64,000 nucleotides of DNA from CAIPSZ01 sp038065015 (lineage in GTDB: Bacteria > Patescibacteriota > Patescibacteriia > PEXW01), in contig JBBTRU010000007.1 in the NCBI GenBank assembly GCA_038065015.1, forward strand, positions 7,853 to 71,852. The letters run 5' to 3'. Within the stretch, counting starts at the first letter, position 1; each line of letters begins with the position of its first letter. The translations under genes and the position numbers were made by a program. A model generated the notes under the pieces. The model was not told the DNA's origin, ran no database searches, and saw only the letters and a list, made by a program, of their open reading frames with translations. This document shows positions 35,121 to 43,725 of this stretch, one piece after another.

Positions 35121-37514
35121 TTAGCGTTTACGATACGCGCTGAAGTTTTTTTCTTGCACGTACTTTTCGTAACGCGGATCGGTAGCTAAGCTTTCGGCCT
35201 GCACGTGATTCCGTTGCCATTCTAGAGTGCCCGCTCTAGCCAACAGGATGAAAATGTAATCAGCCTCACCGACGCCAAGGGGGAATTGGTAGAGATGCTC
35301 TCGTTGTGCGAGTTGCGCGCCCACGGTGTTCGTCGCCGAAACCTTTGCGGTTTTTGGAACTTCAGCGATTGCGCTTTTTATAATCGGTGCCATGGGCGCC
35401 CGCCAGAATACCCGCATGTCCTTTGTCTGACTGTACGGCAACGGGCTTAAACGGTACGACTCTATACCGGTAACGATGAGAATGTATACCAGGAAAGTAC
35501 CTTCAAACGAAAACCGGACGTACTTCCGAAGACGAGCGTCCCACCACGTACCAAAGCGGCGTCGGAGTGCGGCGATCCCGAAAATACTGGCAATAAATAC
35601 GAAGCCCGCAATGGTCGCTTGGTAGTGGTAAATCATCAGCCTCGGCTCAATGCGCTCATTGAAGAGGTTCACGACGTAATCTGGCCAGGCCGCGGCAAGC
35701 CAGATGGGGCTCGCCAGCGGCAGGAAGCCAATGGGTCCCAGCTGACCGGCGTACATGTGTCGGGCCTGTTTGCCCGCTACCATCGCAACCAGAAGTTTTG
35801 GGTTTTCCTGCACATTACGTAATATTTCTTTTGGACTCGTGCCCAGTACATCATATTGCACCACGTACTTGCTGGATGCGCCGCTCCGGGCACCCGGCAT
35901 GATTGCGAAGTACGTGAGGCCAAAGTACACAACGCTCAAACCTAGCGTGAGGAAGGCAATTTTTCGAACGGGAATGTCTCGCCAATCGCGCCAGAGCATG
36001 AGCAGGGCTACCGAGGCGACCATGAGTGGCAGCTCTTCCTTGCACAGCGCCAGGAGCACCGCAAACACGGCAAATGCCTGCCAGCGACGCTCGACATATG
36101 CCAGGACCAAACCAACGCTGAAAGTTGCACCGAGGGTAAGACTGTGAAAATCAAAGAGGACGGCGCGTTGCAGGGTCGGGTAGAAAAGAAAAGCCAGGGC
36201 AAGCGCGGCGGCCAGCCACTCGTGGCCGAGAACGCGTTTTGCCAGGCGGTACACCAACCAGCCACCGCATGCCACGATGAGTGCCTGGGCGACGAGTAAG
36301 ATGTTCGGGCTTGCGTACACCCAGTACAGCGGCGCAAAGAGCACGAGAAAAATATCTCCATGATGTATGTAGCGGGAAACTGTCTCAGTAGTGTAGGGAT
36401 TAGTGAATTGAAAAAAACGTCCGTGACTGGTGTTCCAAACAATTTGATCCATATTCCCAAGATCAAATCGGCTGGTAATAACCTTGGCGTGCATGGCGAC
36501 GGTAATGATGCTGAAGTACAACGCAAAAGCGATGCTGGCCGTAATCACAATGCCCCGGGGACTCTTTTGCCAGCGCCAGGCGGCCTGCAGACCTCGCCAT
36601 ACATCCTGCCATGCGCCAGCGGCAACCCAGCCTAACTCAACAATGGTCATCGCAATGCGCGAATAGGTAGCAATAACCGCTCCCAGGCTGCCGTACACGG
36701 GCGCCAGGAGTAACGCGATTGCTGCTTCACGCACCCCAATGCCGCTGGGCGTGACAAAACTGGCATACCCTAAGAACCAAGCAATGGGAAAGGTTGCAAG
36801 CAGCAACAAGGCTGTCCCCGGCTGGAGCTTAAGAAATGCCGCAGCCACCGCGTAGCTACCAAAGGTAAAACCTGCCCAGGCAATGCAAAAAGTGGCAACA
36901 ACGCGCAAAAAAGAACGTGCCGGGAAATGCCAAACAATCTCCGCTTTGCCCAAGCGACGGAGTACCCACTGCAAGGCTCGGTCGAGCCGCTGAAAGGAAA
37001 AAGCTAAAACCAGTGCACCCAGCCCGCCAATAACGGCAAGGTAGCGTGCCCACTGCGGTACATCTTTTGCAAGCAGGGCAAAACCGCCACCGACGATGAG
37101 TGAGGCGGCAAGCAAGGCAAGAATTTCTGCGACCGTAGCAATAAAGGCTCGATCTGCCGGGACCCCATTCCCCGTGCTTAACCCCACCCGGCTAAACACA
37201 CTCCAGACATTTCCGGGTATGTAACGGGTTATTTCCGAGAGCATCATTGTTCGTATTGCCGCCCGGCGCGGCACCGGATGCCCGAGGGCTTTCAGGACTC
37301 TGCGCCAACCAGAAATACGCACTCCGTAAAAGACACTGAAACCCACAATGGAAAGTGCCAACCAGCCCCAGTGTGGCTGGTGGAAAGCGTTCTGCACTTG
37401 CGCCCAACTTTGCTGAAAGGTGCGTAAAAAAAATCCGGCAACTACAAGAATAATAGCGAGAGAGAGCATGCGCCGGATTCGCGGCGTAATTTTAGGTAAG
37501 TGGTCCCGCAGCAT
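35121..37514 (-). CDS. Flippase-like (UPF0104) membrane domain fused to DUF2079
   Basis: About 797 residues with many membrane helices. The first part (about residues 15-310) matches the lysylphosphatidylglycerol synthase transmembrane region family (RYIPGNVWSVFSRVGL, then FVTPSGIGVREAAIALLLAP). The second part is DUF2079 (SRFDLGNMDQIVWNTSHGRFF, YIHHGDIFLVLFAPLYW), a large polytopic domain related to membrane glycosyltransferases. Both occur as separate proteins elsewhere. The ATG at 37514 is one of two nearby options (also 37523). The upstream Dpm1-like gene overlaps it by about 20 bases, so the enzymes may act on the same polyprenyl-phosphate sugar. Confidence 0.85.
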   Translation of the reverse strand: MLRDHLPKITPRIRRMLSLAIILVVAGFFLRTFQQSWAQVQNAFHQPHWGWLALSIVGFSVFYGVRISGWRRVLKALGHPVPRRAAIRTMMLSEITRYIPGNVWSVFSRVGLSTGNGVPADRAFIATVAEILALLAASLIVGGGFALLAKDVPQWARYLAVIGGLGALVLAFSFQRLDRALQWVLRRLGKAEIVWHFPARSFLRVVATFCIAWAGFTFGSYAVAAAFLKLQPGTALLLLATFPIAWFLGYASFVTPSGIGVREAAIALLLAPVYGSLGAVIATYSRIAMTIVELGWVAAGAWQDVWRGLQAAWRWQKSPRGIVITASIAFALYFSIITVAMHAKVITSRFDLGNMDQIVWNTSHGRFFQFTNPYTTETVSRYIHHGDIFLVLFAPLYWVYASPNILLVAQALIVACGGWLVYRLAKRVLGHEWLAAALALAFLFYPTLQRAVLFDFHSLTLGATFSVGLVLAYVERRWQAFAVFAVLLALCKEELPLMVASVALLMLWRDWRDIPVRKIAFLTLGLSVVYFGLTYFAIMPGARSGASSKYVVQYDVLGTSPKEILRNVQENPKLLVAMVAGKQARHMYAGQLGPIGFLPLASPIWLAAAWPDYVVNLFNERIEPRLMIYHYQATIAGFVFIASIFGIAALRRRFGTWWDARLRKYVRFSFEGTFLVYILIVTGIESYRLSPLPYSQTKDMRVFWRAPMAPIIKSAIAEVPKTAKVSATNTVGAQLAQREHLYQFPLGVGEADYIFILLARAGTLEWQRNHVQAESLATDPRYEKYVQEKNFSAYRKR

Positions 37515-38445
37515 TCCACTCATCACGAATAGGAAGTTGGCGTGCACCCGAGTGCCGCACAAAAAGTTCGGCGAGTAAGCCGGTCATAAAAAGCTGCAAA
37601 CCCACCAGGATAGCAAAGACGCCAAAGGTGAGTAGCGGGCGCGTGCCTATTGCTTGGTGTGCAAAAATCTTTACGACCAGTAGGTATGCCACCGCAACCA
37701 TTCCCAAACCGCCGATGAGCGCGCCCAAACCGCCAAATAAATGCAACGGGCGTCGGCTGTACTTCGTTAGGAAGAGTATTGTCAGAAGGTCGAAAAAACC
37801 ACGGAGGTAGCGTTTCGCCTTGTACTTGGTTTCACCATACTTACGTTCTCGAGTATGCGTTTGCACTTCTACAATAGTAAAACCAAGCTGTGAAGCAAGC
37901 ACAGGGATGTACCGGTGCAGTTCGCCATAGAGATCCAAGGCTTGGGCTGCAGTGCGGGTGTACGCTTTAATGCCGGAATTAAAATCGTGGAGCTGGAGCT
38001 GGGTGAAGTGACTGGTGATGTAATTGAAAAAGCGCGAGGGTAGGCGCTTTTCCAGGTGGTCGGGTCGATCAAACTTCCAGCCGCTCACAATATCCGCATC
38101 GCCCTGGGCAAGCCGCTCGAGCATTTTTGGCACTTCATTTGGGTCGTTCTGCAAGTCGGCATCTAAGGTGACCACCACGTCGCCCCGCGAGTGTTGAAAA
38201 CCTGCCATGAGCGCGGTTGCCTTGCCCATATTCCGTCGCAAGATTATGGGGTGGACTTTACTGTCGGTACTGGCAATGCGGGCCAGCTGCGCGGCCGAAC
38301 CATCGGTTGAACCATCATCCACAATAATAATTTCGTAGGGGATGCCAAGTTTCTGGCCGACAGCATGCAGCTCTGCAATGAGCTCGGGGAAACTGGCATT
38401 TTCGTTGTAGGCCGGTGCAACAAAAGAAATGGAGCGTGGCTTCAT
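37492..38445 (-). CDS. Dpm1/GtrB-like GT2 polyprenyl-phosphate glycosyltransferase
   Basis: A 317-residue GT2 enzyme with ISFVAPAYNENASFPELI, IIVDDGSTDGS, a DADLQNDP (DxD) motif and RFFNYITSH. Two C-terminal membrane helices are visible, as in polyprenyl-phosphate mannose or glucose synthases. It would make a lipid-linked sugar at the inner face of the membrane for use outside. It overlaps the flippase-like/DUF2079 gene, which could use or move that product. Its promoter is of the leaderless type. Confidence 0.93.
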   Translation of the reverse strand: MKPRSISFVAPAYNENASFPELIAELHAVGQKLGIPYEIIIVDDGSTDGSAAQLARIASTDSKVHPIILRRNMGKATALMAGFQHSRGDVVVTLDADLQNDPNEVPKMLERLAQGDADIVSGWKFDRPDHLEKRLPSRFFNYITSHFTQLQLHDFNSGIKAYTRTAAQALDLYGELHRYIPVLASQLGFTIVEVQTHTRERKYGETKYKAKRYLRGFFDLLTILFLTKYSRRPLHLFGGLGALIGGLGMVAVAYLLVVKIFAHQAIGTRPLLTFGVFAILVGLQLFMTGLLAELFVRHSGARQLPIRDEWNAAGPLT

Positions 38446-38451
38446 ACCCCG

Positions 38452-38480
38452 ACTCTAGCAGGTATCCCCTGCCCCAGCAA
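38452..38480 (-). promoter_or_regulatory. Leaderless-type promoter of the Dpm1-like operon
   Basis: On the minus strand: TTGCTG (38480-38475), a 17-base spacer and an extended TGC-TAGAGT (-10 at 38457-38452), six bases before the ATG at 38445. The spacer contains an inverted repeat, GCAGG-N5-CCTGC (38458-38472), which could be an operator or part of a terminator for the BtuF-like gene upstream. Confidence 0.6.
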
Positions 38481-38487
38481 CCCCAGG

Positions 38488-39243
38488 TTAACGCTGTCGC
38501 TGGTACTGGAGCAGCGCACGTTGGATATGCTGCGCACCTTCCACCAAGCGCGGCCCTGGACGGTTGAGAAGACTATTGGGAATGCGGACCAGGGCGTGTG
38601 TTTGGACGGCCCGAAGCTCAGACCAACCGGCGCGCGCTCGTACCTCACCTAATTCTTTTGGGTCGTTTTGGCTACACCAGTGAAAAAGCATAAGGTCGGG
38701 ATCCGCTTCGTGCAGTGCATCGACGTGTATGGGGCTACTGGGCTGGTTGTGCACACCGCCTACTGGTTTGCCGCCAACCAAATCAACAATTTCGGGCACC
38801 CAGTTTCCGGCAATCATTGGCGGGCTAGGCCATTCCTCGCAGTACACGTGCAATCGCTGGCTCGGTGCAGCAGCTCGGAGTTGTTCAAAATTGCGCTGCA
38901 TACTATCAACTAAATCACGCGCGGCCTGCGTTCTGCCGCAGACTTCACCAATGTTGTGTATTGATTCAAAAACGCCCGCAAGCCCTTTCGGCTCGAGGTG
39001 CAGGAGCGTGTGTGAATGCTTCAGCGACTCTAACTCTTTTGGAAAATACGTCGTGGTTATTATAACGTCTGGTTCGGCAGCCCGAAGCCGCTCTGGCTGA
39101 TTGTGTAACCATGATCCAAATTGGGGCTTCCATTGGGCCTCTGTAGGGTAATCGCAAACGTGCGTAACGCCAATAATATCATCACCCGCGCCCAGTGCGT
39201 AGAGAATTTCCGTTGAGCTTGGAGATAGCGAAAGAATCCGCAT
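38488..39243 (-). CDS. BtuF-like periplasmic-binding-fold protein without signal peptide
   Basis: A 251-residue protein with RILSLSPSSTEILYALGAGDDIIGVTHVCDYP and PDVIITT, typical of the cobalamin/iron-siderophore binding protein fold (class III, PF01497). Ordinary members are exported and feed an ABC permease. Here the domain begins at residue 2 with no signal peptide or lipobox, and no permease or ATPase gene lies nearby. Such stand-alone forms occur in several phyla and are usually annotated as cobalamin-binding proteins; the true ligand is unknown. Confidence 0.82.
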   Translation of the reverse strand: MRILSLSPSSTEILYALGAGDDIIGVTHVCDYPTEAQWKPQFGSWLHNQPERLRAAEPDVIITTTYFPKELESLKHSHTLLHLEPKGLAGVFESIHNIGEVCGRTQAARDLVDSMQRNFEQLRAAAPSQRLHVYCEEWPSPPMIAGNWVPEIVDLVGGKPVGGVHNQPSSPIHVDALHEADPDLMLFHWCSQNDPKELGEVRARAGWSELRAVQTHALVRIPNSLLNRPGPRLVEGAQHIQRALLQYQRQR

Positions 39244-39281
39244 AGGTATGTGCGTAGCGTAGCATTTGGACTGCGGCCAGG

Positions 39282-40979
39282 CTAGAACTTTACTACCCCG
39301 CCAAAAGGTATTGGCTTACTTGGGTTCTGCACTGGCGGTTGTGCAACCGGTGGGTTTGGTATTTGCCGTGGGGCGCTGGGTACCGGTCGTGGTTCTGCCT
39401 GTGGCCGAACTACCGTGGGTAAAGGTCTATTGGTTGGTGGCGGGTTTGTTTGGGGCGGCCGCATAGGCACATTTTGACGCTGCCCGGGGCGAACAAAAGG
39501 CTGCGCCGGTCGTTGGCGCAAATCGGCTAAGCGGAAGGTGGGGGCAGAAACTTCTGGCGCAACCACCGGCTCGACGACCACTTCTTCCCGTTTAAATAGG
39601 TCTTTCGGTGGCCGCCGCCGCTTGCCTTCTGGTCGGTAGGCGGATTCTTCCTGCTCGACGGCAACATTCTCTTCGTGCGCCGCAGCGCGGTAGACATCTT
39701 CGACCCCGCTCCAGCGAAGAATGTTACTCTCCACGTCTTTTCGATCTTGGGCATAGCGCTCACGCGACCCCGCAATAACCTTTTCCCGGTTTTCGGTTTT
39801 TGCGAGCTCTTGCGGCGGCAAGGTTGTTGCGCTGAATGGCTCGGAGGCAACGCCATCGATCATGAGTTTTAGGTACACTTCGTACTTGGGCAAATTGACC
39901 AAATCGACTTGCGTAAAGGTGGGGAAAAATTCCTTTTCCAAAAATTCTCCGTCTGCCCCGCCCACGCGGAAAGCCATTATAGTGCCGACGTTGCCGAACA
40001 CTGCCGGGGCCACCTCTTCGCTGAGTTGTTCAATATACTGGTGGGCAATAGTCAAATTGAGGCGATATTTTCGGGCTTCAGAAAGAATGCTTGCAAAGCT
40101 CTCTGTAGCAAAATTTTGAAACTCATCTACGTAGAGAAAAAAATCTTTACGTTCCGGCTCGGGTATGTCCACCCGGCTCATGGCGGCAAGCTGCAGGCGC
40201 GTAATCATCATGGCGCCAAGCAGGGCGGAATTATCTTCACCTATGCGGCCTTTGGCCAGGTTGAGCAAAAGAATTTTTCGCGAGTCCATAATTTCCCGAA
40301 GGTCAATGGTGCTTTTCGGCTGGCCAACGATATTGCGAATAATGGCGCTCGAGAGAAACTGGCCAACTTTGTTTTGGATCGGGGCAACCGCTTCATTGCG
40401 AAATTTATCGTTGTAATTCGCGAATTCATCTACCCAAAAACCCTTTACGATGGGGTCGGTCACTTTTGTGAGCACGCGGGTTCGATACCGGCCGTCAACG
40501 AGCATGCGGGCAATACCCAGCATGGTTGAACCCGGGTATTCGAGTAAAGCAAGTATGGTGTTGTTCAGGATGTACTCCATGCGGGCGCTCCAGACCCCTT
40601 CCCAGATTTTGGTAAAGACGCCCATAAGCCCCGAGGCGACCAGGTGACGTTGGGTTTCGTCAACCGTTTCGAGAACATTAAAGCCAATCGGGTGCTCGGC
40701 ATCCGCGGGGTTAATGTACACCACATCGTTAATACGATTGTTGGGAATATACTCCAACATTTTCTCTACCAAATCTCCATGTGGATCAACCAGGGCAAGG
40801 CCGTGGCCGGCATTCATGTCATTGATGATCATGCGTTCCATGACGGTGGACTTGCCCATGCCGGTTTTCCCCACCAAGTACATGTGGCGGCGCCGGTCGT
40901 CAATTTTTATGCCAAAGCGGCGGTGCTGACCCCGGTAATTCGCTTCGGCAAATACGTTTATTTCTGAGGGTGTAAACAT
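39282..40979 (-). CDS. VirD4/TraD-like coupling ATPase
   Basis: A 565-residue ATPase. The P-loop is GKTGMGKST at about residues 38-46, with VDPHGDLVEKML just after it; Walker B is FFLYVDEFQNF, and a sensor-like IAHQYIEQL follows. This matches type IV secretion coupling proteins and the related DUF87/HerA class. The usual N-terminal membrane helices are missing; the protein starts almost at the ATPase domain. The C-terminal 100 residues are rich in Pro, Arg, Gln and Val and probably disordered. The membrane protein three bases upstream may provide the anchor. Confidence 0.87.
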   Translation of the reverse strand: MFTPSEINVFAEANYRGQHRRFGIKIDDRRRHMYLVGKTGMGKSTVMERMIINDMNAGHGLALVDPHGDLVEKMLEYIPNNRINDVVYINPADAEHPIGFNVLETVDETQRHLVASGLMGVFTKIWEGVWSARMEYILNNTILALLEYPGSTMLGIARMLVDGRYRTRVLTKVTDPIVKGFWVDEFANYNDKFRNEAVAPIQNKVGQFLSSAIIRNIVGQPKSTIDLREIMDSRKILLLNLAKGRIGEDNSALLGAMMITRLQLAAMSRVDIPEPERKDFFLYVDEFQNFATESFASILSEARKYRLNLTIAHQYIEQLSEEVAPAVFGNVGTIMAFRVGGADGEFLEKEFFPTFTQVDLVNLPKYEVYLKLMIDGVASEPFSATTLPPQELAKTENREKVIAGSRERYAQDRKDVESNILRWSGVEDVYRAAAHEENVAVEQEESAYRPEGKRRRPPKDLFKREEVVVEPVVAPEVSAPTFRLADLRQRPAQPFVRPGQRQNVPMRPPQTNPPPTNRPLPTVVRPQAEPRPVPSAPRQIPNPPVAQPPVQNPSKPIPFGGVVKF

Positions 40980-40982
40980 GAT

Positions 40983-42509
40983 TTAGGCAAAGGGGAGATT
41001 CGTCGGTACTTGCGGTTCGTCATAGGCAGGCGCTGGCTTGCTCGTTGGCGTAGCGGGCATTACTGGCGGTGCCATAACCGGAAGCGCATTTGGGACGGCA
41101 GCTTTTATTGAAGCACTGCTTCGCGCGCGCTGAATAGGGAGAGGATTTTCCACGGGCAGACGCGTTGGAGCTCCAGAACGCTTCGTCTCCGTCTTTTGCA
41201 CTTGCGCCGCCTTCACATCGATGGTTGGGAAGTGAAATATCGTTGCTAATTCTTCAACGTTGAGGAAGATGTACTGACGGCCGCGCCAGGCCGAACGATT
41301 GCGGTAATTATAAAGGTTACGCCGCTTTCTATCGAGCAAACGATAATTTTTAAACCAGATAATATCACCAGTTTTCGTGAGCTTGCTTATAATAAATAAA
41401 TTTGAATCAGAAATCGCAAACTGGCGTAACCAACCGAGCACGCCGTTTACCCCCCGCGCTTTATTAAATGGTTTTACCCCATCTGGTCCGGGTGTGGTTT
41501 TGCCCCAGTACATGTAACGGCCTTTCGCTTTGAATGCTACCTTGGCCATTTTCATTTGCATTTGCGTCACCACGTCCCGTTCGCCGGGGGTAAGGTGCAG
41601 CATCAAAGATGGCGGCTCGTCTTTAACGCGTTTCTCCGTCTCCGGGTTTAAGCCCAGGAGTGTTGCGGTGGTCGCCTCCCAGACCCCTTTCCCGACTTGC
41701 CGCGGGATATCGAGTGCGCCGCTTTTGCTACCACCCTTCTTCCCGACCATTTTATTCACCAGCCGGTAACCTTCCTCACGCCACTCTAAATCGTCCTGCT
41801 GCAACACCCACTGAATCCACATCTGTTCATCGGGGCTAATGCGACTCATCATTTCCATGAGCGCAGCCATCGGGTCGATGAGTTTCTGCGACATGCTGTG
41901 CTCAAAAAATGGGTAGGTCCGAATCGGAAATGCCGAATGTCGCAAAAAAGTGAGTTGTGAAGACCAGCAATCCCATTCGGCATGCGGGAGTTCCCGGGGT
42001 TTCGGCATGAGATCGACGTAATCTTCCACTTCCGTCACTTCTGCATCGGGATATTGTGCGTAAATTGCCGCTTCAATAATATCCCGTTGGATAATTAAGC
42101 AGCGAATGAAGAACTGGACGTACCCGCCCAGGCTAACAATTTCAATGGAAAAACTCGGCGGAACAAAACCATAACTCCAAAATTCAGTAAATGGCATGCC
42201 CCAAATTTCGGAAAAAATTGGACCTTTACCCGTGCCTGCAAAATGCGCGAACATTTGCTCCGCCGCCTTGGGTGTTTGTTCGCTGTCTTTAGGTACGTCA
42301 ATTGCGAGCAGGACGTATTTTCCGACGAAGTACTTATTTATGTAACGCCCCTGGATCCAGTACGCCCACATTTCTCGAAAACCGAAAAGGAAGGTTATGA
42401 CAACGCCAATCCAGCCTCCATTTTGGAAGATAAACCACGACATTGAGACTGGGTTCGTCGCTGCTTCTTGAAATTGCGCGGCGAGAACCGAAAGATCGAT
42501 GACTGCCAT
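40983..42509 (-). CDS. Membrane-anchored partner of the VirD4-like ATPase, unknown family
   Basis: A 508-residue protein with one or two N-terminal hydrophobic segments (around WFIFQNGGWIGVVITFLFGF). A large soluble domain follows, containing YVQFFIRCLIIQRDIIEAAIYAQYPDAEV-like sequence at about residues 130-160 and PDEQMWIQWVLQQDD. The tail is Pro/Ala-rich, like that of the ATPase. I cannot name the family. Genes of this type next to a VirD4-like ATPase are, to my knowledge, common in Patescibacteria. The pairing suggests a membrane complex that moves DNA or protein; this is inference. Confidence 0.75.
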   Translation of the reverse strand: MAVIDLSVLAAQFQEAATNPVSMSWFIFQNGGWIGVVITFLFGFREMWAYWIQGRYINKYFVGKYVLLAIDVPKDSEQTPKAAEQMFAHFAGTGKGPIFSEIWGMPFTEFWSYGFVPPSFSIEIVSLGGYVQFFIRCLIIQRDIIEAAIYAQYPDAEVTEVEDYVDLMPKPRELPHAEWDCWSSQLTFLRHSAFPIRTYPFFEHSMSQKLIDPMAALMEMMSRISPDEQMWIQWVLQQDDLEWREEGYRLVNKMVGKKGGSKSGALDIPRQVGKGVWEATTATLLGLNPETEKRVKDEPPSLMLHLTPGERDVVTQMQMKMAKVAFKAKGRYMYWGKTTPGPDGVKPFNKARGVNGVLGWLRQFAISDSNLFIISKLTKTGDIIWFKNYRLLDRKRRNLYNYRNRSAWRGRQYIFLNVEELATIFHFPTIDVKAAQVQKTETKRSGAPTRLPVENPLPIQRARSSASIKAAVPNALPVMAPPVMPATPTSKPAPAYDEPQVPTNLPFA

Positions 42510-42517
42510 GCGTAGAG

Positions 42518-43648
42518 CTACGCGCCGGCGTTGAGCGAATACTCGCCCGTCGGCGTTTTTGTGAAGTATGTACGATTCGTGAGTGCAAGGTGAATGGTAT
42601 TGCGCTTTACCATGCGCTGCTTGAGTACCGCTGCAACGAGGGCATCTCGGCTCATGGGTTTTGCTTCTCGGCGCAGCACGTCTACAAGTATATCAGCAAC
42701 AACGCCAGGTTTATAGCCCCAGTCTTTCAAAGCGTAAATTCCCCTGCCAACCAAGACGTACGCATCGTTGAGAATCAACTCATTATGGACAGTCGGCGCA
42801 TACGCAACCCGATGGTCAAACTTCGTTTCGTTAATAATGCGCGTTACATCGTTAAAATGCAGGGGTTTGCCCGACCTTTTGAGTACCAGGGAAATTTTAT
42901 CGCTCATGCGTTTTGGTACAACCGATCCCCAGCTGGCGAGGCCGTACTCATCGTAAGGATTCTTGCGTATTTTCGTGCTCACATCGATGTACGAGACGAG
43001 GGTATCTACCGGGAGTTGGTATTGGTGGGTCTGGCCAAAAGCTGAACCCTGGACGGCAGCAATGAGGTCTTTACTCGAGAGCGGCTGCATTTTTACTTCC
43101 AAAATCAGGAGGGCAGCATCAATAGCTTCCCGCACCAGGTGTATGGGCGCAGCATGCAGCTGCCAGGCCGGGAAAAAGTCCTCATGTGCAGGAACAGCCT
43201 TCACGCGATCAGCAAGAAGGTAACGCAAGGTAAACAAGGTCGCTGCCCGTGCCGCGCTTTGCTCCTTGTGGACATTCAGCATGTGGTGAAACAGCAAATC
43301 CTCGCGCATGACCCCGCCGTGATGGTCGAGGACAGCCACGATTGCATCGGCGAGGGGTCGAACGATTGTTTGGGTGCTGTGGTTCTTTCGCACTTTGGCT
43401 ATTGCGCCAGACTCAATTTGCCGCACCCGCTCCCGCGTGACCTTGTACAGGTTGCCAATGTGTTCCAAGGTTTCGGGTGGCTTACCGTGTAGACCGTGGC
43501 GGCGCACAATGATATCTTCTTCCCTGCTCGAAAGATGCTTTAAAAGCCCAGTAATGACATCCACAGGATTAAAATGCTCAATCTCATGGGTTTCTTTCTG
43601 AGATATGACTCGGTCAAGAATCGATCCTGGAAGGTTTTGGTCAGTCAT
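42518..43648 (-). CDS. Sigma-70 region 4 / HARE-HTH transcription regulator
   Basis: A 376-residue protein. Residues about 35-92 form a sigma region 4-like helix-turn-helix (LSSREEDIIVRRHGL then VTRERVRQIESGAIAKVR). No sigma region 2 is present, so it cannot recognise -10 boxes as a sigma factor does. The C-terminal half holds a HARE-HTH-like domain (about 230-300; PTVHNELILNDAYVLVGRGIYAL) and another winged-helix-like part. HARE-HTH occurs in RNA polymerase delta subunits and other DNA-linked proteins. It starts an operon with the membrane protein and the ATPase, and its promoter contains a palindrome, so autoregulation is possible. Confidence 0.85.
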   Translation of the reverse strand: MTDQNLPGSILDRVISQKETHEIEHFNPVDVITGLLKHLSSREEDIIVRRHGLHGKPPETLEHIGNLYKVTRERVRQIESGAIAKVRKNHSTQTIVRPLADAIVAVLDHHGGVMREDLLFHHMLNVHKEQSAARAATLFTLRYLLADRVKAVPAHEDFFPAWQLHAAPIHLVREAIDAALLILEVKMQPLSSKDLIAAVQGSAFGQTHQYQLPVDTLVSYIDVSTKIRKNPYDEYGLASWGSVVPKRMSDKISLVLKRSGKPLHFNDVTRIINETKFDHRVAYAPTVHNELILNDAYVLVGRGIYALKDWGYKPGVVADILVDVLRREAKPMSRDALVAAVLKQRMVKRNTIHLALTNRTYFTKTPTGEYSLNAGA

Positions 43649-43678
43649 GGCGTATCGTGATATTCACTAATGTATGCT

Positions 43679-43707
43679 AATATAGCACTTTCTTACGAAA
43701 GTGTCAA
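43679..43707 (-). promoter_or_regulatory. Promoter of the sigma-4/HARE operon with embedded palindrome
   Basis: On the minus strand: a perfect TTGACA (43707-43702), a 17-base spacer and TATATT (43684-43679). The predicted start is about 24 bases before the ATG at 43648. The inverted repeat at 43686-43703 fills the spacer and overlaps the -35 box. Confidence 0.75.
43686..43703. promoter_or_regulatory. Putative operator: CACTTTC-N4-GAAAGTG
   Basis: A perfect 7-base inverted repeat with a 4-base centre, placed between the -10 and -35 boxes. A protein bound here would block RNA polymerase. The regulator encoded by the operon is the obvious candidate, but there is no direct evidence. Confidence 0.5.
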
Positions 43708-43725
43708 GTTCTTTACGTTTTTCGT

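Noticed and set aside
42518..43648. A true sigma factor
   Set aside because: Only region 4 is present; region 2, needed for -10 recognition and core binding, is missing, and HARE-type domains take up the rest.
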